Shown: piece after piece, positions 44,301 through 56,300 of the stretch | Layout: every line of letters starts with the position of its first letter | How positions within the stretch are numbered: the stretch's first letter is position 1 | NCBI GenBank assembly: GCA_017591395.1 | Contig: WEDG01000326.1 | Span: 62,001 to 126,000 of the forward strand | DNA from: Schistocephalus solidus | Lineage: Eukaryota; Platyhelminthes; Cestoda; Diphyllobothriidea; Diphyllobothriidae | Length of the DNA stretch: 64,000 nucleotides | Direction of reading: 5' to 3' | Position numbers and translations under genes: made by a program | Notes under the pieces: model-generated | Seen by the model: only the letters and a program-made list of their open reading frames with translations | The model's database searches: none | What the model was told of the DNA's origin: nothing

Positions 44301-47300
44301 TGCAGTCTACGGTCGAATTGTTGGATAGTACAACAGTCGTCAGCAAACATCAACTGGAAAAAACTGACCTCCCGGTCTAAAGAATTGGGAGTCGCAGATC
44401 ATCAGAAGTAATACTACCTGGGTGCGGGATGTAAGCTCTGCCGTCATGATCGATTATGTTTACAGTGTGTCCACAGCATGGCGGGTGCAGTGCGGTGACT
44501 TGCGTTATACTTAGTTTATAGTGACAACAGATTTGCATAGCATCTACCGCACTCATCTAGCTCACCTCCTTCAGCCCGGTGAAGACACTCGGTCAGGACG
44601 ACTGGGGAGGGTTGATGCAGTGACCGGCAAAGTTAAGCAACCCGTCTGCGCGTGCCATACATGATATGGTCTCCACACGATGGACCGGGTTAAATTGCCG
44701 TAGAAGTCACTGTGAAAAGGAGCCATTTCAGCCTTACTCACTGTCCCGAGAGGAAGACAGAGCTTTCCCGTCGTTTCGCAGACACTGAAATACATATTTT
44801 GAAGAAAGGCAATCTCGAGTTTTCATGCTGCATATGGTAAACGCAAGCGTAATTTGACCCCGATTACAATATATGTTACGTAAGTACTCAGCATCGGCCG
44901 CATTTGTTGATTTTTTTAGTAGTGACCATGCTGAATAAAAATACTCGGGTTGCCGGGGAAAGAAAAAATATAAATGCTCGGATTCGACAAACGAGAACAA
45001 GACATGGCTTGTATGCTTTGAGCAGCTCGCATACATTAACCTGAATGAATCATCCCCCGGGGTTCGAAATGACCGAACTGAGCCAGGCGACTCTCCAAAT
45101 AATAACCTTTTTGGTCGCTTTGCACTTGGTTCTCAATGCGACAATATTGAGAGGTGAACTTTGGTGAACATGACTGACTAGTTGTCGTCATAAGCACGCG
45201 CTTCCAACATCGCCACCAACAACTAGTGACCTGCTATTCAAACGATGGTCACACAGCCAGCCATGCTGACTACATTCTACTCAGCCAAAGGCTTCGTATT
45301 TTAATTCATTGTGGTAACGCAAAGCGTGAGGCCGAAAATATCAGCGCCACGGATCAGACCATGCTTACTTTCTCGCCCGCCTGAAAGTTTTTATTTCGCC
45401 CGTGCCTCAGAATGTCTCTCGCAAGACCTCCTGAATTTGCCAAAATATGGAAAACAAACAAACCAAATTTATCTGAGCACAGAAATTCGGTCACGCTTCG
45501 CAGGTAGAGTGGAGCAGAAAATGAATACTATTTAAGTCCTCGCTCTGCAAGGCAGCTGAGTTAATCCTCGGATGCACCCAATGACGACACAGCCACTGGA
45601 TCAGTCAAGAATCATTGTAGCTGTCTGTCTCAAGGCAGTCCGTAGTTACTCTCTCAATGAAGACGCCCCCCCCCTCAAAATCGGAATATGGCCGCAAAAG
45701 AATTGGGCTGAAGTATCGGCATTCATGGAGCAGGCTTCAAACGTTGATTACCCCAGTAACTCCAGCGATTTTTTACCAGGTTAGTGGTCGACCCTGTGCA
45801 CTGAACAGCTGCTCAAGTTCGATGACAAGCACATCATCCCTGTGGGGAAGTTTTATCCCTCTCCAACTTCTACAGTATCACATGTTGGAAGAAAGTTTCC
45901 TCGTATTACGGAGACAGTATAAAAACAAGACGCCAGGGCAGGTTTGCATAAGACGAGGACAATAAATCGGGGAAATCAACGAATTGTAAGTGAGTGGGCA
46001 CAGATCAATTAGTTTTTTTCTTCTAAAGATTTAATGATTCGACATTTAACAAAAATAGTAAATCTCGCCTTCTTACCGTCCTTTCCGTGCTCAACGTATT
46101 TTACAGTCCTAATATAAACCTTCTTTTAAAGGAGGAGACGATTAAAAACGCGAAATTTAAAAATGTTTTTAACCTATTATAACAGTAATATAGAATGAAT
46201 GAAGGTTGAAGTTGACCTATATGACTGCAAAACTGCTAAATTTTAGATCTGTACCTAACAGAGATTTCCTACCACTTACCTATCGGCAGTCCGTTACTAG
46301 TAATTAATCCATGAGCAAGGACAAAAACCACCGTGATACCTTTTGTATTGCAAACAGAAAAAGAATTATCGGACTGGAAATAGCCGTCGGCATCACAAGT
46401 AGCCTTTGGCACCAGCACATCGCGTAGGTCTTGCGTCCGAACGAGAACGTTGTCTAGTAAGTGCAAGCGCCACAAGCGGAAGTGCATCCAGGTTGGTGAA
46501 AGGTGTTGGGGAGGAGGAGGTCGCTGTCGTTGCATCCAGCCGCCTATGTCTTGGAGACCGAGCACTTCCTACCAGGGGGCGTGGGCTCTCCTAACGAAGC
46601 CATTAAAAACATGAAGGACAACTAGTTTGTCCGCCTTCGGTACAGTTACCAGGAGGGCGTGCAGACCTTCGTAGCATTTGGTCTTCGGTTCTTTCGAGCT
46701 GTTCATCAAGGGAGATGGCTGGAGGGGGCGTAGGCGCTAAGTATGGTGCCGCAGAGGCAGGCGCAGGGTTACGAGTCGGTCGTAATGCTCTGCGGCAGAC
46801 ATGACAGTCGTCCCATGTTGCCATTTCAAATGGCAAAGGCAACGCCAGCGTCTCATCGTTCTGCTTTTGGCTTCCGCTCTAAGATGATGGGCAGCTGGCA
46901 CCCACCGCCTGGTTCGGAGAATCGAGTCTCACTGAAAGCAACCATGTTTGCTTCGTAGTGCGTCAGTTTTTCGAGCGACTGGCGCCATCCTTCTCTCCGG
47001 CCGGCTGCTCCCTGGACAGACAAAAGAGAATGAACTTTTCTGGCTGCCAGGATCCCATTCAAGCGGCCTGTGGGGTGCGGCGCGGGGAAGGGGACGAGGG
47101 TTGTTGTGACCGTGAGTTGCACCTCACGATTTTCAGTGTTTCCATCGATTGCTCATATAGGTAGTTTCTGGTCTATGTACTTAGCAAAACCTCAAAATAA
47201 AATAGCAAATAAAAATATTTGCCAAAGTAGGGAGTCCTTTGACATTCTTTCTAATGCAGCTGGCCAGTCGGGTATAGACTCACCCCAACTTCGTCGCTAA

Positions 47301-50300
47301 GAAAAATGAACGCCAGCACCGGATGTCTGCAATGAATATGCCTCAGATCTATTGAAAATCTCGCTCTAATTTGTTACCTCTTTAAAAAGCGCTTTTATTA
47401 TTTATGTTACTGGCGGATTTCTACGTACTTTACCTTTTTCCAAGGTGACGTCAAGGTAAACACTGGAAAGTTTGATCGTATGTGTCACTTTTCGGCAAAT
47501 CAGGGGTTTTTCTGCTGCAAATTAAAGAAATCGCTTTGCTTTTTCTATTGAACCTGGTCACTATTTATGTTTCCTTTTAGGCTCTGTTCTGAAATCCTAA
47601 ATGCACAAGAGTGGCCGTATAAACACAAATATATTTTAAAAACGGCTTAACGTCTGCCCGCTCCGTTTCTAAATTACACATTAACGGAACCTAGCGCACA
47701 AAGATAGTATCTTGCGAGATCCTTCCAATTTAACATGGCCGATTTTTGAGGTCTGTTTCGTGGTAAAAAAATTGTGTATTCGCTTAGGGCAGAAACATTT
47801 CATACGCTTAAAAAAAGGATTGCCAGAAGCGTTATTTAGGAATTGAAGAGCATGAAATCACAGTTTTGCAAATCCGACTTCTTTAAACCAATCATTCAAT
47901 CGTTCGGGTTTTTATAAACAACCTGCTTGCGTACACCTGGTCTCATGTGGTTAATCTGGGGAAAAAAACAAATTTAAAATGCTGTAACTTCTGTTTTTAA
48001 AAAAACCGTCGAGTTTCCGTTTCTCTCTTCTCCCATACAAACATGTGTGGATGCACAAACGTAGTCTAGGATAGCAATTAACATAGGTAACAATCGGAAT
48101 ATAGGCTAACTTAGATTTCCGTTTAAATGTGTAAACGTTTTACTGATAAACGTATAAAAATATAAAAGGAAGTTCTCCAGAAAAAAATAAAATGCACAGC
48201 AATTTGGTTGCCCACAATTGATCGTCTCAGTTTCCTTCATCAAGTTTGATGAAATCGGTCATGTCAGTTCGACCGTCGTAATCCTACGATGTCCACCATA
48301 TGCTCCATAGAAGGGTGGGGCAGAGACAGTGACTTGTGCGCAAATTAGTTTGAGTGATAGTAGACTTGCGCCGCATCTACAGCACTCTCTCTCTTCCCTT
48401 ACCCGACTGTGTCCGGTGTCAAGACATAGTCAAGAAGACCGGAGGCGGGGTCGGGCGCAAAGGGATCATCTCCCGCGGAGTGGGAGAGTGGGGTGTGGCA
48501 TGAGCCTGCACATGTTGGGTACGCTCACCCCAATGTCCGGCATTTGTTATGGGAACTCATCCCAAGCAATAACGCCTACCGCACCCTGATTGGGTCCTCG
48601 TGTTGGTCTAGCGCCTCTACCACGCGGCCCGTTTAGGGGGGCAAAATTGTATCTGCAAAACACAGCCTTATCAAATTTGTGTTTCCCCTTAAAAATAGTG
48701 GTGCATGCTACTCACGTTGGTTGCAACTGCTGAACGGCCAGTTGCTGCTCTCATTCTCATAATCACCCAATGGTTTAACTCGCTGCTAGTACGAGAGTGC
48801 AACCGATACTCGAGTACTTTTCCTCACGTCGATACAGGGCCTTGCTTCACTATGAAAACTGATTCTCTGTGTTCTAAACTTGGAGGGTAACTCATTCGTC
48901 CTGTGGAATGACCATTGGGCTGCACAGTGGCCGTCTAATGCGTTCATTAGGGTAATTGTTATATTAGAGATCAGGGTTTCTTGAATCGTGGTTAGTGTGC
49001 ATGTAAGGGCTGATGCATTTCGGGCATCCTCAGAAATGTGTTATAACATGTTAGCCACTACGCCCATGCCCATATACACTTTTTTTGGCTTTATTTCATT
49101 ATCGAAAAATTATGAGAGTGATAGCAGACAGAGAGAGTGAAGAATGTGCTTCGAAAGTCTGTCGACGTGCGATGGTGAGCAACGCGAAGACTCTAAAATC
49201 ACAAGTCAGGGAGGACAGACTTAGATGTAAAGGCTTATACTGAGGCAAAAGGGTGTCCACGCAGTTCAACAGACCAGCTCTTGCCCCGAGTCACAACCCT
49301 TACAATTCTCGCACCCATTGCCATGTGCATTCACGTGCCTGGACTTTGTCTGCCTGCACCCAATCAGCCAAGGACGAGGCATCGATTGGTCTCAAGCTCT
49401 AGCCATACGTGAACCAAGTCTATCGCTGCTCAAGTGATCTATTAACAGAGGCTGTATGGGGACTGAAAGCAACGTAAACGATCACCCGAGCGGACTGGCG
49501 CATTATCTCCCTGTTAGACCGAAGGCGGTCTGTACAGGCGCATAAGGAATTATTGTGGTCTAAAACATTGGTAAACAAACGACCGGGGAACTGAACATAA
49601 TGTCCACTACTGGTGGCGTAAACTAGATGTGCAGTCAGAGAGGACTGAGTGCATGTTTCGGCGGGAGGGTTAGAGGTATAGAGGGAGACACGAATTAGAC
49701 GGGGTGGAGGAATAGAGGGTAGGTGATGTCGAGAATCAAGGGTTAGGTGTTCGCACGGCTCAGTCTGAATAGTTCCCGGTCCACGTCCAGGACCTCCTCG
49801 CGAGTACCATGCTGGATGCGTAGCTTATTCGGCCCTCGAGAGAAAAAGCGGAATGGGGCCGTCGTGAGATGGTTCCTCTGGCCAACGAACTGGAATTCCC
49901 CAGTTAGATATGAGGGCATAGCGCCAGAGCGCGTGCGTGCCCCCGGGCTTTGTCAACCTGTGGCTGATCAGTGAAAAACGTGGCATCTATTGGCCTGCAG
50001 CCCGCGCTACGCTTGTGCCAAGCCTTGCGCGCTCAAGCGATCGATTGATAGGAGGCGTTAGGTGGACTGAAGGTGCTCGTCATGTCGTGTACCAGAGGCC
50101 GCACTGTTAAGCACGAAGGCGGACTGCCGAAAATGTCCTTCGCGCAAACCACTCCCTTCCCTCTTGTTAGACTGAAATGGTCCCCCTACGTCTGACATGG
50201 TCGAAACGCCGGATGATAACCAAATTAATCCTTGTCTCGCACCACAGATGTGTATAAGCCCGCGTTAATGTGTTGTTCCTTCAAATCCCCTTTCACCATC

Positions 50301-53300
50301 CTGTTTCTGGTGTTTGGTCTGCTTGTGCATCACCCTCTCTTGTGTCAGTTACTGGATCTTTGTTAGAAGCAGAGTCACTTGTTTCTCTGGGTAATTGATG
50401 TACGATAATCACTACTTCGAGCACCATAAGTCGCCGCCCTGATATCTGTAGGTAATAGTTCTCCTTGGTGATCGATTTGACCATCGACCATTTGATACGA
50501 TGTCTGTTCTGGTTTATGAAGTCGTTACTGCCTGAAAAGCTACCTGTGCACTTATTTTTTCCCGAAGTTTACCTCTGAGGAACTTGCACTAGCATGTATG
50601 ATACTTTGAACAGAGTTCACTTCAGTACGACTGGCGCAGTGTATTACAGCTTGACCATCTAGCTTTTCCTAGTCCGTAAAAGCAAAAGGTTTTTGCCCCC
50701 GACCCCTATTATTTCACATTAAATCTACGACACTTTTTTTCGATCTTCGCTTAATTAGGCGGCCGATCCACTCCCAACATACAAATGGAAATTGGATATC
50801 ACGCCCACTGACTTAATTGACTACCTCCTCGCTCCTGTGGCGGCCGGTTGCCTACTAGTCTCCTGCTTCTCGAGCCGCTTTTATCCAGATAGTGTTCCCA
50901 ACCGAAGGCGAGTTGGTATAAATGCAAACAAGTCACCAACGGATGTACTTCGAAACGCCGGTAACGAGGAGCCTCAAGGCGACAAGCAACCCCTGGGGGC
51001 GACCGGAATGTCAACTACGGGTAGGAGGAGCAGGTCACCACCTGCTGCGACTTTTACGAAATCTCCGCTAGGCGACGAAGTTAGCAATGTTGCCGACTCA
51101 GCAGAGAGCCAACATCGGTCTGACGAACAGACCAACACAGATTGTGCAACTACGCTACTGGTGAGTTTTATGGTCTTTCCAGTTTACTGCCTGTTACAAT
51201 TCAAGTTACTGTGCCGATAAAAGTGCGAACTAAATGTAAGATGTTAAAACTCATTGCTTGCTTGGGTGGCAGGCGCTCCACTCTGTGGGACTCTGCAATC
51301 ATAATACGCCGTAAGTCGGATGTTAGTTAAGAAAGTATGATTAAATTATATAAAACAAGAAGTTCTGACAGTGAGGGTGCCCCTTCTTTTAACAAACCAC
51401 ATGAGATTCACATTTTTACTGCATTGCAAGGTGATTTCTTTGTCATTAAACTGTGTACAGCAACCTCTCCGAACTCTTCTGCAGTCGTTGAACCCACAAC
51501 TCATTTTCCAATTTGGGTCGGTAAGTTTAGCTGTTTAGAGCGGGCGCATTAAAATTGAATACTGCAACGCTGCGCTACGAACCGTTTATTCCCACCTGCC
51601 TTCGAAAACAGCCACTTGATTTTTGGCTTACGCCGTAACGGAAACGTCCTCAGGATACTTGGCCCATCTACCCTCACAGCAGGTACATTGTCAACGCGCG
51701 TGCCTTTGACACAGTTCAATCAGTAATCCCCCGGGAATCAACCGCGGTTCAACTGCCCTACCAGGTTTTTCATCTCCGACCAGACTCTGTTACGCACAAT
51801 TTCCATGGCCTTATTATCCCAGGACGTTTTGATCGTTGTACAGCCCTCCTCCGGAACATGCGCATAAGTTAAAACTTTCAGTACTACAACACCGCCTAGG
51901 CCTCCTTTCTATCTCCGCACCATACGGGCACCCAACACATTTAGGCTGTGCCTCAACCTACGCATCCATATACGTATGCACTTTGAAGTTCAGCAAAGCG
52001 TCACATCTCACTCATGAGATGACCGCGCGATGCCATCTGTCAGTGTCCTTTTGACAAGGGACGATGGAACGGCGTGCCAGCAGAATCTCGACGTCCATGG
52101 ACTCTTATGAATTGGAAGAAATTGTAAGACAACGGTAAATGATAATGTGGAGGATGTATGCACCGTCGAAGCGTGACATTGATTGTTGTGGGAGACAAAA
52201 AAAGGTACGCAGCCCTCGAAGATAGCACACTAGTTTCTCTGTGGAAAACACTTGGAGATATTGGACGTCAGAATATTGTCAAGGCTCGGAACTACGAGAC
52301 CTCGTTTTGAGGGGTTCAAGTATCGAAATAAAAAGAAACCCTTGCAGTCCTAAAAACGCAGGAAGGTTTTTCAATTTGTGCTGTAGACCAATTTTGAGGA
52401 GCATAGCAAAACTTTCTAGGTGATTCTTTGCAAATAGCGAATAAAAACTACTTTTTGCGGTATTAGGGATGACAGTGTCATCAACATCTTTGACCACCGA
52501 ACGGTCACTCAAAGCATTTGTAGGCTATCTTAAATTCGGAGTATTTACAGCCTATTTCTGTTGAAAAATCTCTTTTATTTCACATTTTATTCGCTGAAGG
52601 ATGTCATCGACAAAAATGGGTCCACTTTTTGACTTTTTTTACTCTTTTTTTGTATAAGATCTCCGAAGGTTGCACGCATTCTGAAGTTAAAACCGCCAAA
52701 CTGTGGGAATTGTCCCAAAGTGTTTGGTGTCTGTGCGTAATTAATCAATTACTTTGGGGGATCTAAAAGTCGGAAAGGTTAGTTGTACATTTAAACATAG
52801 CTTTTAATTTTTACATCGTCCACCAAAAGTGGTTTTGGAATTTCAAGTTGCTTAGCTCTCGCTGCAACTTATGCTAGTACGGAAGACCCTACTCGCTACG
52901 ACCTTCAGGCCCCGTTCCGTCTAAGATGAGAATAAGTGGGCCGCAAGTCGGGAGGATAGCGTGTTCCATGCAGAACTATCGGAGGAGGGTTTGGAAGAAC
53001 GAAGGCACGTTCGACAGCCGCGAGAGCGGCATCCCAAGTTGTGAGACCGCGTGGAGTCGTCACGGGGTATCCGGCGGGGTCATGTGTGGGTCAGCCTTGC
53101 GTGTGATTGGCCAGTTTGGATTGTCGTGGGCCAGACAGCCCCTGGTGCGCACGTGCATGTAGTCACGAGAGGATCAGCTTTGCAACATGCTCTCGGAGTC
53201 GGGTCACTACATAGCCTCGGGTAATGTATTGGCCCGAGGAGAATTTATCGAAAGCACTCATACGCTTGCCAACTGGTCTACTGAAAAGGATTTTCGTCAT

Positions 53301-56300
53301 GACCCAGCTTGGTACTTCGAATTCACACGAAGCGTATGCTTGCTCGACTGTTGTCCCGAACCCCAGTGCGGCAGCGAACGAAAACACGATTGACCACTAG
53401 AAAATGTATTAAAAACCTGCAAGCACTTAGCACTCAAAAGGTGCATATATTTACAGCCTCTCGTTAAGATTGGATATATTCTGTTCAATGCGCTTCAAAA
53501 GTAAACTCTAGAAGAGCGGAGCAACATATCGCAGACATGAACCAATCAGATCTGACAGGGTACTTTGGCCACAGCCAACACGGGACCCTGTCGAGCACAC
53601 GTTCATGGCATGCAGCGTTGAAGACTCGCACACATGCTTTTCAGTGAGATTGACTTTTCGTGGGAATGTGGACATTCCGAACAATTTGGTCTGCTTAGTC
53701 TGCTAGATTGAATTAAACAACAGTAATATAATTCAAATGGGAAATCTGTCAGTACCCCCTTTAGCAAATGGCGTACGCTTTTGCTGTACAGAACAGATAA
53801 GTTTTTTCCCAATATAGACTCTATTCTGACTAACTATGCCTGTTCAGTCAAAGGCTCGACTTCCACTAACTCAACATACAGAAAAAATAATGCGCCTATT
53901 TTCAGATATACATTTCCGTCGTGTGAACAACCTTGGGTGTCGTGGCTACAAAATATTTAATTGATCGAACAATAAGCGTAAACTAACTGGACATTCGGAA
54001 GTATTTTTGGTCAGGTCAGTTGTTCACCGTGTTGATCCCCGTCAGATGGAGAGGGTGTCCTGAAAAGGTGGCAGAGCCTGTTTACGATTGACCTAAACGG
54101 ACCGCATGGTGGATGCGCGGGACCAAGACGGGGTCCAGCAGGCGTTATTCGGGTTGCTCTCCTATAACAAATACCAGACATGGGGAGTGTGGTTGCACGC
54201 GTAGGTGCAGGCTCACGCCATGCCAACCTAGCGCGCCCGATGATGTCCCCGGTCTTTTGACTCTATCTTGACATCGGGCACAGGTGGGTGAGAGAAGAGA
54301 GATTGCGGTAGCTGGAGCGCAAGTCTAACATCACTTGAAACTAATCTACGCGCAAGTCATCGTCCCCGTAGCAGCATAATGTGGAGCACATCGTTGGACT
54401 GCCCTGTTTTAAAAGTTTAACCGGCGTCGTGGGATCATCTCTTGCTCTTCTTCACGGCTTCCTCCGTGGAGCTTGATTACCATATAATCTTCGTGCCTGG
54501 TAGCCGGTTTCATCATGTTTCTTTTGAGCGCACGAAACTGCTCATTGTTTTGCCAGGTATACATTTTTTTAAAGGCCGACAAGCTTAGCCTGTCATTTAA
54601 AACACTGATAAATATTAGCGGTATGCGCTTTGAAAATGGAAAGCCGGTCAAACTTTCCGAAACGTCTGTGGCAATGCAAGTCTATTCCGGTGAGCAATTA
54701 ACACTTATCTGAATTTCATCTCGGAACTCTTACCTTTGCGATCCTGAGCTCCTCTTCGCACCCTCAGCGCTCAGTGTTGCGCACCGATGGGAGAAATTCA
54801 CCCTTCGGATTACATCAATCCAAGCGTAACTGCACTTTCTCCATCGCTGCCTCGACCAAAACGTTTCGCCAAATGTGGTACCTTCAAACTGCCTGTTAAT
54901 TCTGCCTTCGTAAGGGAGACTCTGGCGCAGTACAGCAGATGAATCACAAGTATAATAATTCACGATTGCCACCAAAGGCTGCAACGTTACATTGAGGAGA
55001 CCATTCGCACGCATGCGCGAAAGGTACGTACCAAGAACAAAGAAGAATTATCAAACGAATCAGCTAAACTGATATTGCTCCACACAACCAACTCGCCGGG
55101 CAACCTCGTCCATAACCACTCCTCTAACCCCTCCCTCCCACTAGCGCACAACTTGCAGTCCTTGAGCGTGGAGCCACTTTCAACACAGAAGACCCCACAC
55201 CCACTGAATTCATTACCGCTTTTGAATCAGTTCTTCAAGCAACAAAGGTATTGGAGGAAATCAAAGAGTTAATCCGCCACAAAACATTAGCGCTGCTCAT
55301 GCGACACAAAAGGGGTGAAACTCTTGGCCAAGAAGAAAAAGCAGCATTAAAAAGTCTAAAAACGGAAAAAAGCCATAATCATTCTGCCGGCTGACAAAGG
55401 TCGTTCTGCATTAATGCTGAACAAATCTGATTACAAAAGGAAAGCTCTGAGCCTGTTCGATGACCAGCCATGTTCAGCCAGTGAAATTAAAAATCTCCTT
55501 ACTCAAATAAATAAAAGCCGGTCAAAACTCAGAGCAAACGGTGCGATCACGCCCAGCGATTGGTTTTCCATGAAACCAACTGACACAGCCACGGAACGAT
55601 TTTACGGTCTGCCGAAGGTGCACAAGGAAAACATACCGCTTAGGCCCATCCTCTCTCTCTCTCCTTGGCACTGCTACATACCGTTTGGAAAAATGGATGT
55701 TTAACCAGCTTAAGTTTCTGGCAGTTGGCTCATCAACAATGCTAGCTTCTGCCAATCAGGTCCTTGAACGGATAAAGCAAGTGAAGTTAGAGCCAGACTA
55801 ATGCATTGTATTCTTTAATGTCGTTTCACTCTTCACTTCCATTCCACAACAATTAGCAATTGCTGTTGTGAGACAACTTCTAACAGAACGCTACGAGGAG
55901 AAAGAAAATTCCCTGAAGTCCGAACTTTTGCTCGAACTTATACTTCATTGCCTCAGAACCTACTTCACTTTTGATGGACAAATGTATGAACTCCCCCCTA
56001 TCAGGCCTGATTGCTTAAGTGGTCCTCCAACGGATGGAACACTTGGTCTTCACCAAGTATCCACCAATGTTGTGGGCTAGCTAGGTCGATGAAACTTTTT
56101 TCATTGTCAAAACATCTGTCATTGAGCATTTCAAAGAATTGCTATACTCAGTTGATCCAAATATCCAATTTACGACGGAAGCTGAAACACACAACCAACA
56201 TCCCTTCCTCGATGTGCTTGTGCGCCGCTGTGCACATGTATAACTGAAAACTGCAGTCTTCAGAAAAGCCACTAGCACCAAGCAAATATCACACTTCCAT

